A DNA stretch of 60,596 nt from Mangrovicoccus ximenensis (GCF_003056725.1 NZ_QBKZ01000005.1:99284-159879), one strand, 5' to 3'; numbered from the stretch's first letter, positions 9,167 to 18,310 are shown. Numbers and translations: made by a program. The notes: generated by a model from the letters alone, not told the origin.

Positions 9167-9250
9167 TCACGGCCCGGACTGCACCTCGTCGAGCCCGAGC
9201 GCCGCGATCCCGCCGAGCGCGGCCATCGCGGCGAAGACGGCCAGCATGAA
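9167..9250 (-). CDS. Membrane transporter tail (MFS-like), C-terminal fragment
   Basis: The last ~27 residues (AFMLAVFAAMAALGGIAALGLDE…) form one hydrophobic helix and end with a stop 40 bp before DUF599 on the same strand. They are read in frame with the truncated FAD oxidase upstream. The change in character at about 9250 marks a join. A transporter C-terminus is a guess from composition. Confidence 0.3.
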   Translation of the reverse strand, partial: FMLAVFAAMAALGGIAALGLDEVQSGP

Positions 9251-9889
9251 GGCATCGCGCCCGGCGCGGGCCGCGGTTTCGGCGGCCGCGAGCATCGGCT
9301 GCGCCCAGTCCGGCGCAGGTGCGAGGCTGTCGAGCAGCCCCTGTCCGCGCGCGATCTCGACGCCCAGCAGGTTGTCCGAGGTCTTGCCGTAGATGCGCGA
9401 TCCCTTGCCGGAGGCATCGGTCGAAACCATGCCGCCGACCACGCAGCGGGTCGAGGTCGAGGTCTCGGGCGCGAAGAACACGCCATGGGGCCTGAGCTGC
9501 GCGTTCAGGTCGTCGAGCACGATGCCCGGTTCCACGTCGGCCCATTGCCCCTCCGGATCGACCGCGATCAGCCGGTGCATGTGGCGCCGCATGTCGAGGA
9601 TCACGCCGCGGTTCAGGCTCTGCCCGTTGGTGCCGGTGCCGCCGCCGCGCGCGGTCAGCGGGATCGCGTCGAAGGGCGGCGTCTCCAGCACGGACATCGC
9701 CGTCACCACATCGGCGGCGTCCATCGGCGCGAGGATCAGGTCGGGCAGGATGCGGTAGACCGAGTTGTCGGTCGACATGGCCGCGCGCAGCGCGCTGTCG
9801 CGCTCGATCCCGCCCCGGAACCCGGCATCCTTCAAGGCGGCAGGCAGGCGGGACAGGGTCTGGCGGAAAGCGGGGTCTTCGGCGGTCAC
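9251..9889 (-). CDS. FAD-binding oxidoreductase (GlcD/YdiJ-like), N-terminal fragment
   Basis: I chose the GTG at 9889, nine bases after a GAAGGA site, over the GTG at 9898. The PCMH-type FAD domain is clear: DNSVYRILPDLILAPMDAAD, LTARGGGTGTNGQSLNRGVI, DVEPGIVLDDLNAQLRPHG, ETSTSTRCVVGGMVSTDASG and RIYGKTSDN. Family members oxidise glycolate, D-lactate or 2-hydroxyglutarate and are about 950 residues long. Only about 210 residues remain. A LysR-type gene is divergent. Confidence 0.75.
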
Positions 9890-9926
9890 GTGGGGCACTC
9901 CTTCGGGTCGCGCGCATATTGACCGG

Positions 9927-9950
9927 TTCCGAAAGTTCATGGAAACGGAA
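9927..9950. promoter_or_regulatory. Probable LysR-type operator between divergent genes
   Basis: TTCCG at 9927-9931 and CGGAA at 9946-9950 are separated by 14 bp in the 65-bp gap between the FAD oxidase (start 9889) and the LysR gene (start 9955). A dyad in a divergent promoter is the usual LTTR layout. No experimental support is visible. Confidence 0.4.
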
Positions 9951-9954
9951 AGTT

Positions 9955-10138
9955 ATGAAGACAGATTCGGAAAATACGAACTTCAGCCTGCGCCAGCTGC
10001 GCGCCGTCCATGCGGTCTGGACCGAGGGCAGCTTCGCCCGCGCCGCCGACCGGCTGGGCGTCGTGCCTTCGGCCCTGTCCGAGACCGTGCGGCAGATCGA
10101 AGAGCTGGCCGGCGGGCCGCTCTTCGACCGCCGCAGCC
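9955..10138 (+). CDS. LysR-family transcriptional regulator, N-terminal HTH fragment
   Basis: The winged helix-turn-helix is clear: NFSLRQLRAVHAVWTEGSFARAADRLGVV with PSALSETVRQIEELAGGPLFDRR. After about 60 residues the frame runs into unrelated sequence and the effector domain is absent. It probably once controlled the divergent FAD oxidase. Confidence 0.8.
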
Positions 10139-10403
10139 CGGATCGCAGCGGCGCAAGCGTGTCGCCCGCCCGGAAAGCGGATCGGGCAGATCCCCGGAGG
10201 CCGCAGCGGGTCGTCCTCCGGCAGCGGCAATGGGAGCCGGGGCAGTGCTCGCGTTCCGTCCGGCCGCCCGCAGGGAAGTCATCGCCCCGGCCGTTGGCCT
10301 AGCTCTGCGCCGCGCCGGAGAAGCGCGGCAGCGCGGCGAGGTTTGGATTGACGGGGGCTTGTCCGGCCCCTTAGCCATGTGGGCAGTTCAAGGAGACCTG
10401 CCC

Positions 10404-11009
10404 ATGCGCCCCGCCACCGACGCCCTGATCGTGATCGACGTCCAGAACGATTTCTGCCCGGGCGGCGCGCTCGCGGTTCCGGATGGCGATGCGGTGGTGG
10501 CGCCGGTCAACGCGCTGATGGCCGAATACCGGACCGTGGTCTTCAGCCAGGACTGGCATCCTGCCGGGCATTCCTCCTTCGCCTCCAGCCATCCCGGCAA
10601 GACGCCCTTCGAGACCGTCGACATGCCCTATGGCCCGCAGGTGCTCTGGCCGGACCATTGCGTGCAGGGGACCGAGGGCGCGGCCTTCCACCCGGATCTG
10701 CTGGACGCGCCGGCCCAGATGATCGTGCGCAAGGGGTTCCGCTCCGACATCGACAGCTATTCGGCCTTCTTCGAGAACGACCAGTCGACGCCGACCGGGC
10801 TGCACGGCTACCTGCAGAGCCGCGGGATCGAGCGCGTGGCGCTCTGCGGGCTGGCGCTGGATTTCTGCGTCAACTTTTCGGCGGTGGATGCCGCGCGGCT
10901 GGGCTACAAGGCCGAAGTCCTGCTCGACGCGTCGCGCGGCATCGATCTGGAAGGCTCCGTCGAGGCCGCGCTGGCGGCGATGCGCCAGGCCGGCGTGGCG
11001 CTGGTCTAG
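10404..11009 (+). CDS. pncA: Nicotinamidase
   Basis: A complete 201-residue isochorismatase-fold enzyme that deamidates nicotinamide to nicotinate for NAD salvage. The catalytic triad is visible as Asp12 (IDVQNDF), Lys110 (IVRKGF) and Cys155 (LALDFCV). Metal ligands lie in QDWHPAGH (Asp50, His52, His56), and H85 is in PDHCVQG. AAGGAG lies ten bases before the ATG. The gene sits alone between two joins. Confidence 0.93.
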   Translation: MRPATDALIVIDVQNDFCPGGALAVPDGDAVVAPVNALMAEYRTVVFSQDWHPAGHSSFASSHPGKTPFETVDMPYGPQVLWPDHCVQGTEGAAFHPDLLDAPAQMIVRKGFRSDIDSYSAFFENDQSTPTGLHGYLQSRGIERVALCGLALDFCVNFSAVDAARLGYKAEVLLDASRGIDLEGSVEAALAAMRQAGVALV

Positions 11010-11034
11010 CGGCCGATCGCGCCGCCGCCGCGCG

Positions 11035-11925
11035 GCGATCTCGGTCTCGAGCTCGGCGCCGATGCCCTCGGCGCTGCCGGCCAGCGCGTCGAGCGCGGTC
11101 TCGGCGGTCTCGGCCAGGTCTACCGGCACGAATTGCGCGGGCTGCTGGCGCGCCATGGCGAGGAAGCTCTTCACGATCCGCGTGCAGCGCTCGGCCGCCT
11201 CGCTGATCTTGCCGACCCGGCGCAGTGCCTCGTCGCCGATCTCCTCCTCGCGCAGCATCAGCGCATGGCCCACGACGACCGACAGCGGATTGTTCAGCTC
11301 ATGCGCCACCCCGGCCAGCAATTCGCCGAGCGCCGACATCTTCTCGGCCTGGAAGATCTGCTCGCGCTGGTCGGCGAGCTTGCGGCGCAGCTCTACCTCG
11401 CGCGAGACATCGACGGTGGTGGAGACGATCACGTCCTCGCCGCGGTAGCGGATCAGCCGCGCCGAGACCTGGCAGGGAAACCGCGTGCCGTCGGCGCGGA
11501 TGCCGGTGACGCCCATCGCGTCGACCCGGCCCTCGGGCAGCAGCGCGGTGACGAAATCGGCGCGCTCGGCGCGGGAGGCGAAATGCGCATGGGTGCGTTT
11601 CGCGGTGCCCAGGAGCCCGGTCGCGGCGGGCGTGCGGTAGATGATCTCGCCGTCGCCGACCCGCGACATGATGATGTTGGCCGGGCAGGATTCCAGGACC
11701 TTGCGCACCAGCTGGTCGGCGGCGCGCTCGTTCTCCTCATAGGCGCGGCGTTCGGTGATGTCGGTCTGCACCAGGACCAGCCCGCCCGCCGCGGTGGCGC
11801 GCAGCGCGATCTCGCAGGCGCGTTCGCCGAGATCGAATTCCAAGGGCGCTGCCATCCGCTCGCCTTCGGCCAGCCGCGCCTCGGCGAAACCGAGGCTGCG
11901 CCCGGTCTCGGGCGGCAGCCCGCCA
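11035..11925 (-). CDS. PAS-domain sensor histidine kinase, fragment
   Basis: From the upstream end it reads: a partial domain (PETGRSLGFAEARLAEGERM), a PAS domain (ANIIMSRVGDGEIIYRTPAA … GIRADGTRFPCQVSARLI), a coiled linker, and a HisKA dimerisation domain with the phospho-accepting His in GVAHELNNPLSVVVGHA. The ATP-binding domain is lost at about 11035, so it cannot act as a kinase. The upstream end stops exactly at the right IS5 arm. Confidence 0.8.
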
Positions 11926-11926
11926 G

Positions 11927-11986
11927 CCCGCTACTACATTGGATTCACGAAGTGAATCCAGAAGCTTCTTTGTACAACAAGGCCCC
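11927..11986 (-). mobile_element. IS5-family terminal arm, right copy (60 bp, inverted)
   Basis: This is the reverse-complement partner of the arm at 7420-7479, with the outer GGGGCC end at 11986 facing right and the inner end at 11927. The six differences from the left copy show that they derive from two variants rather than one duplicated end. Confidence 0.7.
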
Positions 11987-11989
11987 GAC

Positions 11990-12373
11990 ATGGCACTGGC
12001 CTTCCGCAGCGGCGAGACGGCGCGCTACTGGTGGATGCCTGCGATGGTCTTCTCCACCGTCCTGCCGACCGCGCTGCACCTGGTCCATGCCCTGCTGACC
12101 ACGCTCTTTCTGCCGCTGCCCCTCGCCGCGCCAGTGCTGCCGGGCGCAGTCGGGCGCGCGGCCTATCACCCCTGGGCGATGGTCGGCGCGCCGCTTCTGG
12201 TCACCGGCGCGGTGCTCTCTTGGCTCGCCATGCTCTATGCCGCGCTCTGGGTGCCCGGCGTGACGATCTTCGACGGCACCGCCTCCCTCTGGGAGCCCGC
12301 GCGCAGGGCGATGCTCTGGTACCTGTCGCTGTTCGAGCACTGGCACGGCCTGATTTCGGGCCAGCTCACCTGA
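11990..12373 (+). CDS. Hypothetical membrane protein, possibly 5'-truncated
   Basis: 127 residues with three hydrophobic segments (about residues 20-40, 65-90 and 103-115). MALAFRSGETARYWWMPAMV opens the frame four bases after the IS5 arm, with no ribosome site of its own. The real start was therefore probably removed by the element. The end overlaps the convergent CoxE fragment by 8 bp. The family is not recognised. Confidence 0.5.
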   Translation: MALAFRSGETARYWWMPAMVFSTVLPTALHLVHALLTTLFLPLPLAAPVLPGAVGRAAYHPWAMVGAPLLVTGAVLSWLAMLYAALWVPGVTIFDGTASLWEPARRAMLWYLSLFEHWHGLISGQLT

Positions 12374-12797
12374 CCGGGCGGCGCAGGGCCTCGGCGAGCT
12401 GGGCAAGGCTGTCGAGATTATGGCAGGCGTGGAAGCTGTCGACCTGCGGCAAGAGCGCCCTTATGCCGCCCGCCTTCGGCTCGAACCCGTCGAACCTGAG
12501 CAGCGGGTTCAGCCAGATGATCCGGCGGCAGGATTTCCTGAGCCGCTCCGCCTCCGCCGCCAGACCCTCGGGGTCCTCGCGCTCCAGCCCGTCGGTGATC
12601 AGCAGGACCACCGCCCCCTGCCCCAGCACCCGGCGCGACCAGTCGCGGTTGAAGCGGTGCAGCGCCGCGCCGATCCGGGTGCCGCCCTGCCAGTCCTGCG
12701 CCTCGGCGCCTGCGCGGGCCAGCGCCGCATCCGGGTCCTTGCGGTCGAGCGCCCGGGTCACGTTGGTCAGCCGCGTGCCGAAGGTGAAGGCATGGAC
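12366..12797 (-). CDS. CoxE-like VWA-domain protein, C-terminal fragment
   Basis: The final ~143 residues of a CoxE protein: FTFGTRLTNVTRAL, QDWQGGTRIGAALHRFN, RVLGQGAVVLLITDGLERED and CRRIIWLNPLLRFDGFEPKA. CoxE-type VWA proteins serve in maturation of molybdenum CO-dehydrogenase-like enzymes. The N-terminal half is missing at the join with the HcnB-like fragment. Confidence 0.8.
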   Translation of the reverse strand, partial: VHAFTFGTRLTNVTRALDRKDPDAALARAGAEAQDWQGGTRIGAALHRFNRDWSRRVLGQGAVVLLITDGLEREDPEGLAAEAERLRKSCRRIIWLNPLLRFDGFEPKAGGIRALLPQVDSFHACHNLDSLAQLAEALRRPVR

Positions 12798-12799
12798 CG

Positions 12800-13188
12800 G
12801 TCCCCAGTTGCCCTCGGGCCTGGAGGCCGCGCTGAAGGCCGATGCCGCGATCCGGCCCTTCCTCGAGGCGCTCTATGCCCCGGCGGAGGAGGTCCTCCGC
12901 CCGGCCGACACTGTCACTGTCTGCCGCTGCGAGGAGGTCACCGCGGGCGCGATCCGCAAGGCCGCCGATCTGGGCGCGCCGGGACCGAACCAGGTGAAAT
13001 CCTTCCTGCGCGCCGGCATGGGCCCCTGCCAGGGCCGGGTCTGCGGGCTGGTCGTCGCGGCGCTGATCGCCGAACGGCGCGGCACCACGATGGACGAGAC
13101 CGGGTATTTCCGCATCCGCCCGCCGCTGAAGCCGCTGAAGCTCGAGGAACTGGCGGAGTTCACCCCGGTGGAAAGCCTCGCGCCATGA
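12800..13188 (+). CDS. HcnB/opine-oxidase A-like subunit, C-terminal fragment
   Basis: The tail of an FAD/[2Fe-2S] oxidoreductase subunit carries the BFD-type cluster: VTVCRCEEVTAGAIR, then SFLRAGMGPCQGRVCG, giving CxC…Cx4C. The pairing with the next gene, overlapping by ATGA, is that of hcnBC/ooxAB, which oxidise glycine or opines. The nucleotide-binding N-terminal part is absent. Confidence 0.75.
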
Positions 13189-13730
13189 CCCATGGCGCGG
13201 CGCACGCCGCCGACCTCATGATCGTCGGCGGCGGCATCCATGGCTGCTCGGCGGCGATGTTCGCAGCCCGGCGCGGGCTCGACGTGATCGTGATCGAGAA
13301 GGACACGGTCGCCCGCCATGCCTCGGGCTCGAATGCCGGCGGCGTGCGGCGGCTCGGGCGGCACCTGGCCGAGGTGCCGATCTCGCAGCATTCGATGCAG
13401 ATCTGGTACGGCCTGCCCGACCTGGTCGCGGATGACTGCGGCTTCCAGGTGGCGCCGCAGATCAAGGTGGCCGAGACCGAGGCCGAGCTCGACGGGTTGC
13501 GCAAGCGGGCCGCCACGCTGCGCGGCATGGGCTTCGCGCATGAGGTGGTGCTGGAGCGCGATGCGCTGCGCGCCCATCTGCCCGCGGTCGCGGATCATGT
13601 CACCGGCGGGCTGGCCTGCCTCGAGGACGGCTTCGCCCAGCCCTACCAGACCACCTTCGCCATCGCGCGCAAGGCGAAGGCGGAAGGCGCCCGGATCTTC
13701 GAAGGCACGGCGGTTGCGCATGCGGGCGGA
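13185..13730 (+). CDS. FAD-dependent amine/opine oxidase (DAO family, HcnC/OoxB-like), N-terminal fragment
   Basis: Starts in an ATGA overlap with the preceding subunit. It has the dinucleotide-binding loop DLMIVGGGIHGCSAAMFAAR and the DAO signature ASGSNAGGVRRLGRHLAEVP. About 180 of ~380 residues remain. After GARIFEGTAV the frame enters sequence unrelated to the family. Confidence 0.8.
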
Positions 13731-14265
13731 GGCCTGCACTCGGGCGCGATGGCGCTGCGCCGGAGCGGCCATGGCGGACAGGCCAGCGGCACCCTGCGGA
13801 GGGAGCTCTTGCCCGGGAGCGGATTCAGGGCCCAGGCGGAGGGCGGGCGCCTCTGCGCCGCTCCCTCCCCGAAAAAACCGGACAGCCAGGCGGAGGACCA
13901 AGGCAGCGGCTGAGGCTGCCTTCGCTCGAGACCGCACCGTCACGCCGAAGGTCAGGGGCGGAACGATCGGGGCTGTGCGGATACTTGGGTCCTGCCGGAG
14001 CGGGGCGGCCATGATCCACCGGTCCGCGCCTGCCGCCGGACGGCAGCGCAGGCCCGGCGGCAGGCGCTTCGGAGGATCGGAAACACCATCGCCGCGGCGC
14101 CGCACGGCTTCCGCGGCGTCCACCGGCGCCGCCTTGTCCGGCGTGCTCTTCCGGGTCGCCGACTCTGCCGCATCGCCCGAAGCCCCCCGCGGGCAAGCGC
14201 TTGACACCTGCAGCCCGAGACGGGATTGCCTGCTGCATCGGCACTGAGACCGAGGACGGCCGGAG
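13731..14265. other. Region without a coherent gene
   Basis: About 535 bp of GC-rich sequence with short broken frames on both strands between the oxidase fragment and the hydrolase start. I see no domain, tRNA or repeat in it. Confidence 0.4.
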
Positions 14266-14622
14266 ATGGACGCAACGACGCCGCCGCGGGATTGCAGCTG
14301 GGAAATCGACGGACTGCCTCTGGCAGGCCTCGCCTGGGGACCCCAGGACGGGACCCCGGTGCTGGCGCTGCACGGCTGGATGGATCACGCCGCGAGCTTC
14401 GCCGAACTCGCCCCGCGGCTCGGCGGCTGCCATGTCGTCGCGCCGGACCTGAGCGGCCAGGGGCTGAGCGGCCACCGCTCGCCCCATGCGACCTACAATA
14501 TCTGGGATGACCTGCCGCAGCTTGCCGGCCTGCTCGACCGGCTCGGCTGGGACAGCTGCGTCCTCCTGGGCCATTCGCGCGGCGCCAACATCTCGGCGCT
14601 CCTGGCCGCCACCGCCACCACG
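14266..14622 (+). CDS. Alpha/beta hydrolase, N-terminal fragment
   Basis: The first ~119 residues carry the oxyanion motif LALHGWMDHAASF, the VVAPDLSGQGLSGH loop and the nucleophile elbow LLGHSRGANIS (Ser in GHSRG). The lid and the Asp/His of the triad are missing. A minus-strand fragment of another gene begins within a few bases. Confidence 0.75.
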
Positions 14623-14624
14623 CG

Positions 14625-14807
14625 CAGCGCATCGGCCGCCGCGAAGGCCGCCGCGGAGAATCCCGCATCGCGGGTGATCGCCGCCTCGACCCCCGGCAGC
14701 ATCCGCGCGACGGTGTCCATCGAGGGATCGGGGCAGATCACCGGCTCGATCCCCGCGGCGCGCAGCCGGTCATGCCCGGCTTGGTGGACGGGCTGGACGA
14801 TCAGGCA
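14625..14807 (-). CDS. D-2-hydroxyacid dehydrogenase (SerA-like), N-terminal fragment
   Basis: About 60 residues (CLIVQPVHQAGHDRLRAAGI then DAGFSAAAFAAADALRVVAV) match the first Rossmann-like half of D-isomer 2-hydroxyacid/phosphoglycerate dehydrogenases. No ATG, GTG or TTG lies at the expected position, so the start may be damaged. The rest is lost at the join near 14625. Confidence 0.5.
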
Positions 14808-14996
14808 TTTCTTGGCGGCATCTCCGGACTCGCTATCACGCCTCCAGATGCCCCTGCGCCGCCGCGAGGGCAAGGGCGCGGGCTGCCGATACCAATTGGC
14901 AATCCGTCCCGCATTGACATTTCGCCGGACAGGGCCGAACTCTTGCAGGCAGCAGGCGCTCCGGGCAGCCGTCCGGACGGGGTTCATGGTGAGTGC

Positions 14997-15473
14997 ATGG
15001 CGACGGAAATCGAGCGCAAGTTCCTGGTCACCGGAAACGGCTGGCGGCGGTCCGTGCTGCAGACGGTGGCGCTGCGCGACGGGCTGATCTCCGACCATGA
15101 CGGCCGGAAGATCCGCGTCCGCTTCTACGACGCGCGGGCGACCCTGACAGTGAAGGGCCCGCGCACAGGCATCAGCCGCGACGAATTCGAATACGACATC
15201 CCGCCCGCCGACGCCGCCGCCATGCTGGAGCGCTACTGCCCCGGCGGCACGATCGAGAAATCCCGCCACCATGTCGCCCATGCCGGACATGTCTGGTTCG
15301 TCGACGAATTCCGCGGGCTGCTGGCCGGGACGGTCTTCGCCGAGATCGAGCTTGCCTCCGAGCACGCCGTCTTTGCCCGGCCCGACTGGATCGGCCGCGA
15401 GGTGACCGGGCTGCGCGAATTCCGCCAGGCCAACCTGCTGCAGGCCCGCCAGCTCATGCACGCCGCAGGCTAG
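14997..15473 (+). CDS. CYTH domain protein (triphosphate tunnel metalloenzyme)
   Basis: A complete 158-residue frame. The signature ExExK is at the N-terminus (TEIERKFLV), followed by tunnel strands carrying KIRVRFYDARATLTVKGPRT, DEFEYDIPPADA and FAEIELASE. Members hydrolyse inorganic triphosphate or related phosphates. It stands alone, with 190 bp of non-coding DNA upstream. Confidence 0.88.
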   Translation: MATEIERKFLVTGNGWRRSVLQTVALRDGLISDHDGRKIRVRFYDARATLTVKGPRTGISRDEFEYDIPPADAAAMLERYCPGGTIEKSRHHVAHAGHVWFVDEFRGLLAGTVFAEIELASEHAVFARPDWIGREVTGLREFRQANLLQARQLMHAAG

Positions 15474-16009
15474 GCGGCGCGCCGGTTGCCCCCGCCGCCA
15501 GCTGGTCCCCGGGCGACGGCTGGCTGTGGCGCCTCCTGCAGTGCAAGACCGCGACGCAGGCCGCGATCGCCCTGGCCAGCCGCATGGCGGGAACCGTCCG
15601 GGCTTTGCCGGGAAATGCCACGGATACCGGCGCGGCGCCCGCCGCTTGAGCGTAGCCGGGCCGTCGCCATTGCTGTCCCGACCGATGGCGCATCAATGGC
15701 GCCCGCCGGACGAAATGGCGAGGTGCAAGGCCGGAGAATGGCCATCCGCGGACAAGCTGCCGGGATGCCCCGAACAGCGCCGTGCCAGCGCGTGCCGATG
15801 ATTGGTTCCCGGGCCAGCCAAGCGGGGCTCCGACCGCCATCCCCTTGACCGGTCCGGCTCATCGGGGCGCGCAGCCCCCGTGCTGCAGACAGACGCCGAA
15901 CAAATGGCCGCAACCGGCCGGATGCCAGATGGCCGCGAAAAGCCCCTGACGCGCGGGAGCCATCCATGAATGGTCCGGAGCGTTGCCAGCGAATGCGCCA
16001 CCGGTCCGG
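15474..16009. other. Region without a coherent gene
   Basis: About 535 bp between the CYTH gene and an IS21 remnant. Frames on both strands are broken and show no recognisable domain. It may be decayed mobile DNA. Confidence 0.35.
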
Positions 16010-16300
16010 GCATCGCTGGCAGCGGCGGGCGAGACGGCCGAGGAGCGCGGTTGCCATCCTTCCATCGCCGGACAGCGAGCCAGCGAAGGCGGTTGCCAGC
16101 GGTCCGAGCGGGCGCTGGCGACGGTTCGAGCCCGTCGGCGAACGCCCATTCGCTGATGCTGAGGTTGGCCGTGATGACGACGCTGGTGCGCCCGCAGAGC
16201 TCGGCTCGAGAAGGTGGGACAACAAGGCGCCGCCGGTGGCGCTGAACGGCAGGTATCCGAACTCGTCGAAGGTCGAGCCTTCTCCGCGCCATCGGTCCGG
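16010..16300 (-). pseudogene. istB: IS21-family helper ATPase IstB remnant
   Basis: Three pieces of IstB are recognisable in different frames: FDEFGYLPFSATGGALLSHL (about 16270-16210), RTSVVITANLSISEWAFAD (about 16190-16130) and RMATALLGRLARRCQ (about 16070-16020). In intact IstB these are contiguous as the Walker-B region, the strand with NLS/EW, and the ALLDRLTHHC helix. Frameshifts and small changes show long decay. Confidence 0.7.
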
Positions 16301-16425
16301 GCCCGATGGACGGCGGCCCGGAGACATCGTGGCGGGCCATGCGCGGGAAGCGGGCGTTGACCTGCCGCGCCTTGCCCGGTCCTCCCCCGTCTTCGCGTCC
16401 GCCGCCGGCGGGTCCGGACCGGCAG

Positions 16426-16755
16426 ATCCGGCGGCGCCTTGTCGGCATGGCCGGTCATCACGATCGAGACCGCCGAGACGCCCTCGGCGGCCTTCAACGC
16501 GGCCTCGGCCTCGGCCTTCGCCGCGCCGTAGGCCGCCGCCTGCGAGGGCGGGATCTCCATGACGAAGCGCACCGCGCCCTGCCCGTCGACGTTCAGCGCG
16601 CGGACCACGCCGCTCGACATGATGTCGCCGCCCTGGACCGGGTCGGCGATGCTCTTCAGGACGGCCTGGACCGTCTCCCTGCTGGCTGGCAAGCTCTGCT
16701 CCTGTTCGCTGGTCCGGCCGTCGCGGCCGGGGGCGCGCTGGTCGCTGCCGCGCAT
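16426..16755 (-). CDS. Mrp/NBP35-family Fe-S carrier ATPase, N-terminal (MIP18) fragment
   Basis: The N-terminal MIP18/DUF59 domain is present: VQAVLKSIADPVQGGDIMSS, VRALNVDGQGAVRFVMEIPP, and AEGVSAVSIVMTGHADKAPPDL. The P-loop ATPase domain is cut off at about 16426. The ATG at 16755 has an AGGGAGAG site. A TTG at 16692 behind CAGGAG would match the usual family start better. It follows the ferredoxin gene by 16 bp, suggesting one operon. Confidence 0.7.
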
Positions 16756-16771
16756 GGATCTCTCCCTGCGC

Positions 16772-17467
16772 TCAGTGATCGCGCCGCTTGCTGAGGTAAT
16801 CGTCCGTGGTGCGCGGCCGCCGCGGCCCGCCCATGGCGAAGGGGTTGCTGTCGGAATGGTACTGCGCGTTGACCCGGCAATCGTCGCACATCTGGATCAT
16901 GCGCAGCTTGTCGCCGCCGAACATGGAATGCGCGGAGAGCTTTTCGGTGATCCGCTCGATGGTGGATTTCACGCCGAAGGGCTTGCCGCATTCGATGCAG
17001 GGGAAGGGCTCCTCCTCGTTGAGGACGCGCTGTTCCAGCGCCTCGGGCGTCAGCAGCATGCGCGGCGCATAGCTGATCGCGTCCTCCGGGCAGAGATTGG
17101 CGCAGAGCCCGCATTGCAGGCAGGCATCCTCCTGGAAGCGCAGCTGCGGCAGGTCGGGATTGTCGCCGAGCGCGCCCGAGGGGCATAGCGAGACGCAGGA
17201 CAGGCAGAGCGTGCAGCTTCCGGTGTCGACCACCACCGCGCCATAGGGCGCGCCGTCGGGCAGGGCCAGGCTCTCGGCGCCGGGATTGAGCGCCCGCGCC
17301 GCCTGGCGGGCGATCTGGCGGCGGGTGCCGAGCGGCAACCGGACCAGGTAGCGCCCCGTCGAGGTAAGGCAGGGCGTGTCCGCGCCGCAGGCGGCGGCGG
17401 GCGGGGCAAGGGACAGCGCGAGGCCGAGGAGCAGCGCGCAGGACGCGATCAGGCGCAGGGCAGTCAT
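16772..17467 (-). CDS. 4Fe-4S ferredoxin-type protein fused in frame to a secreted-protein N-terminus
   Basis: Residues ~45-231 are the C-terminal part of a large Rhodobacterales 4Fe-4S protein. A dicluster region has CTLCLSCVSLCPSGAL and CLQCGLCANLCPEDAI. CIECGKPFGVKSTIERI and MCDDCRVNAQYHS follow, and the end is TTDDYLSKRRDH. The first ~43 residues are instead a signal peptide (LIASCALLLGLALSLAPPAAA) with CGADTPC, as in secreted esterases. The switch at about 17345 is in frame, so a chimeric protein could be made. Confidence 0.7.
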   Translation of the reverse strand: MTALRLIASCALLLGLALSLAPPAAACGADTPCLTSTGRYLVRLPLGTRRQIARQAARALNPGAESLALPDGAPYGAVVVDTGSCTLCLSCVSLCPSGALGDNPDLPQLRFQEDACLQCGLCANLCPEDAISYAPRMLLTPEALEQRVLNEEEPFPCIECGKPFGVKSTIERITEKLSAHSMFGGDKLRMIQMCDDCRVNAQYHSDSNPFAMGGPRRPRTTDDYLSKRRDH

Positions 17468-17531
17468 GTCGGGCGGATCCTCCGGGCCGCGGGACGGCTG
17501 CGCCCGCAAGACCCGAGCATAGCAGTCCGGT

Positions 17532-18062
17532 TCATTCCGTCAGCGGCGCAGTCGAGTCAAATCGAGGGATCGGATCGGCGGAGGCCGGCTGCGGGTCGAG
17601 CCCCTCCCAGCGCTCGGACGCTTCGGCCAGGTAGCCGGGGATGTCGCGCTCCCATTTGCGGGCGATGCGGCGGGTGATGTTGAGATAGAGCTTGCCGTCC
17701 TCGATGCGCCAGAGCTCGGGATTGCCGGGCACCTTGCCGCCCTGCGCGACGCCATAGGCGCAATGGCCGTCATATTGCGGCGCGTAGCGCTCGGGATCGG
17801 CCAGGAAACGGTCGCGGTTCGCCTCGGAGGCGAAGGCGAAGACGGCGCCGTTATGGCGCGCCGTGATCGCGGCGCGGCCCTTCACCGGGGCGGGCTGGGA
17901 CTGGCCCTGCGGCGCCTGGTCGAGATCGAAATAGGCGACCACGTCGTAGCCGGAGACCGCGTAGCCGGTCCCGTCGACATATTGCGGCCCGGCGCTTGCG
18001 GCGGAGGCAGCCGCCAGCGCGGCAAGGATCACGGCGGCGGAGCGTAGCCTGGTACGGAGCAT
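17532..18062 (-). CDS. Secreted YHS-domain protein
   Basis: A complete 176-residue frame with a signal peptide (residues 1-24, cut near ASAG). It is followed by the YHS-type region VSGYDVVAYFDLDQAPQGQS, KGRAAITARHNGAVFAFASE, DRFLADPERYAPQYDGHCAYGVAQG and LYLNITRRIARKWERDIPGY. Such periplasmic YHS proteins are common in Rhodobacterales and are thought to bind metal. The function is not established. Confidence 0.85.
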   Translation of the reverse strand: MLRTRLRSAAVILAALAAASAASAGPQYVDGTGYAVSGYDVVAYFDLDQAPQGQSQPAPVKGRAAITARHNGAVFAFASEANRDRFLADPERYAPQYDGHCAYGVAQGGKVPGNPELWRIEDGKLYLNITRRIARKWERDIPGYLAEASERWEGLDPQPASADPIPRFDSTAPLTE

Positions 18063-18174
18063 CTCCGGTCTCCCTCTGCGGATTGCAACTGTCCCGAGGA
18101 TAGCCGAAGCGGACCGGCCGCGCAGCCGCGGGCGCGGAACGGTGACTGCGCGTGCGCGATCCGCGCGGAATGTT

Positions 18175-18310
18175 TCAGGGGACGGCGAGGTCCCCGCCCT
18201 GGCCGCGCAGGCACAGATGCGGCGCCAGCCAGGGATCGCGGGCGACGGCCGGACCGCGCCGCGGGCTGCAGCGCGGCCCGCTGCAGGGGAAGCAGGCGCG
18301 CGTCGATCAT
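18175..18310 (-). CDS. CDP-alcohol phosphatidyltransferase start joined to an unknown protein tail
   Basis: From the ATG at 18310, overlapping the oxidoreductase stop as ATGA, MIDARLLPLQRAALQPAAR resembles the N-terminus of CDP-alcohol phosphatidyltransferases. Near 18237 the coding frame changes to an unrelated tail (DPWLAPHLCLRGQGGDLAVP, stop at 18175). Two fragments are therefore abutted here. Neither end is long enough for a firm name. Confidence 0.35.
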
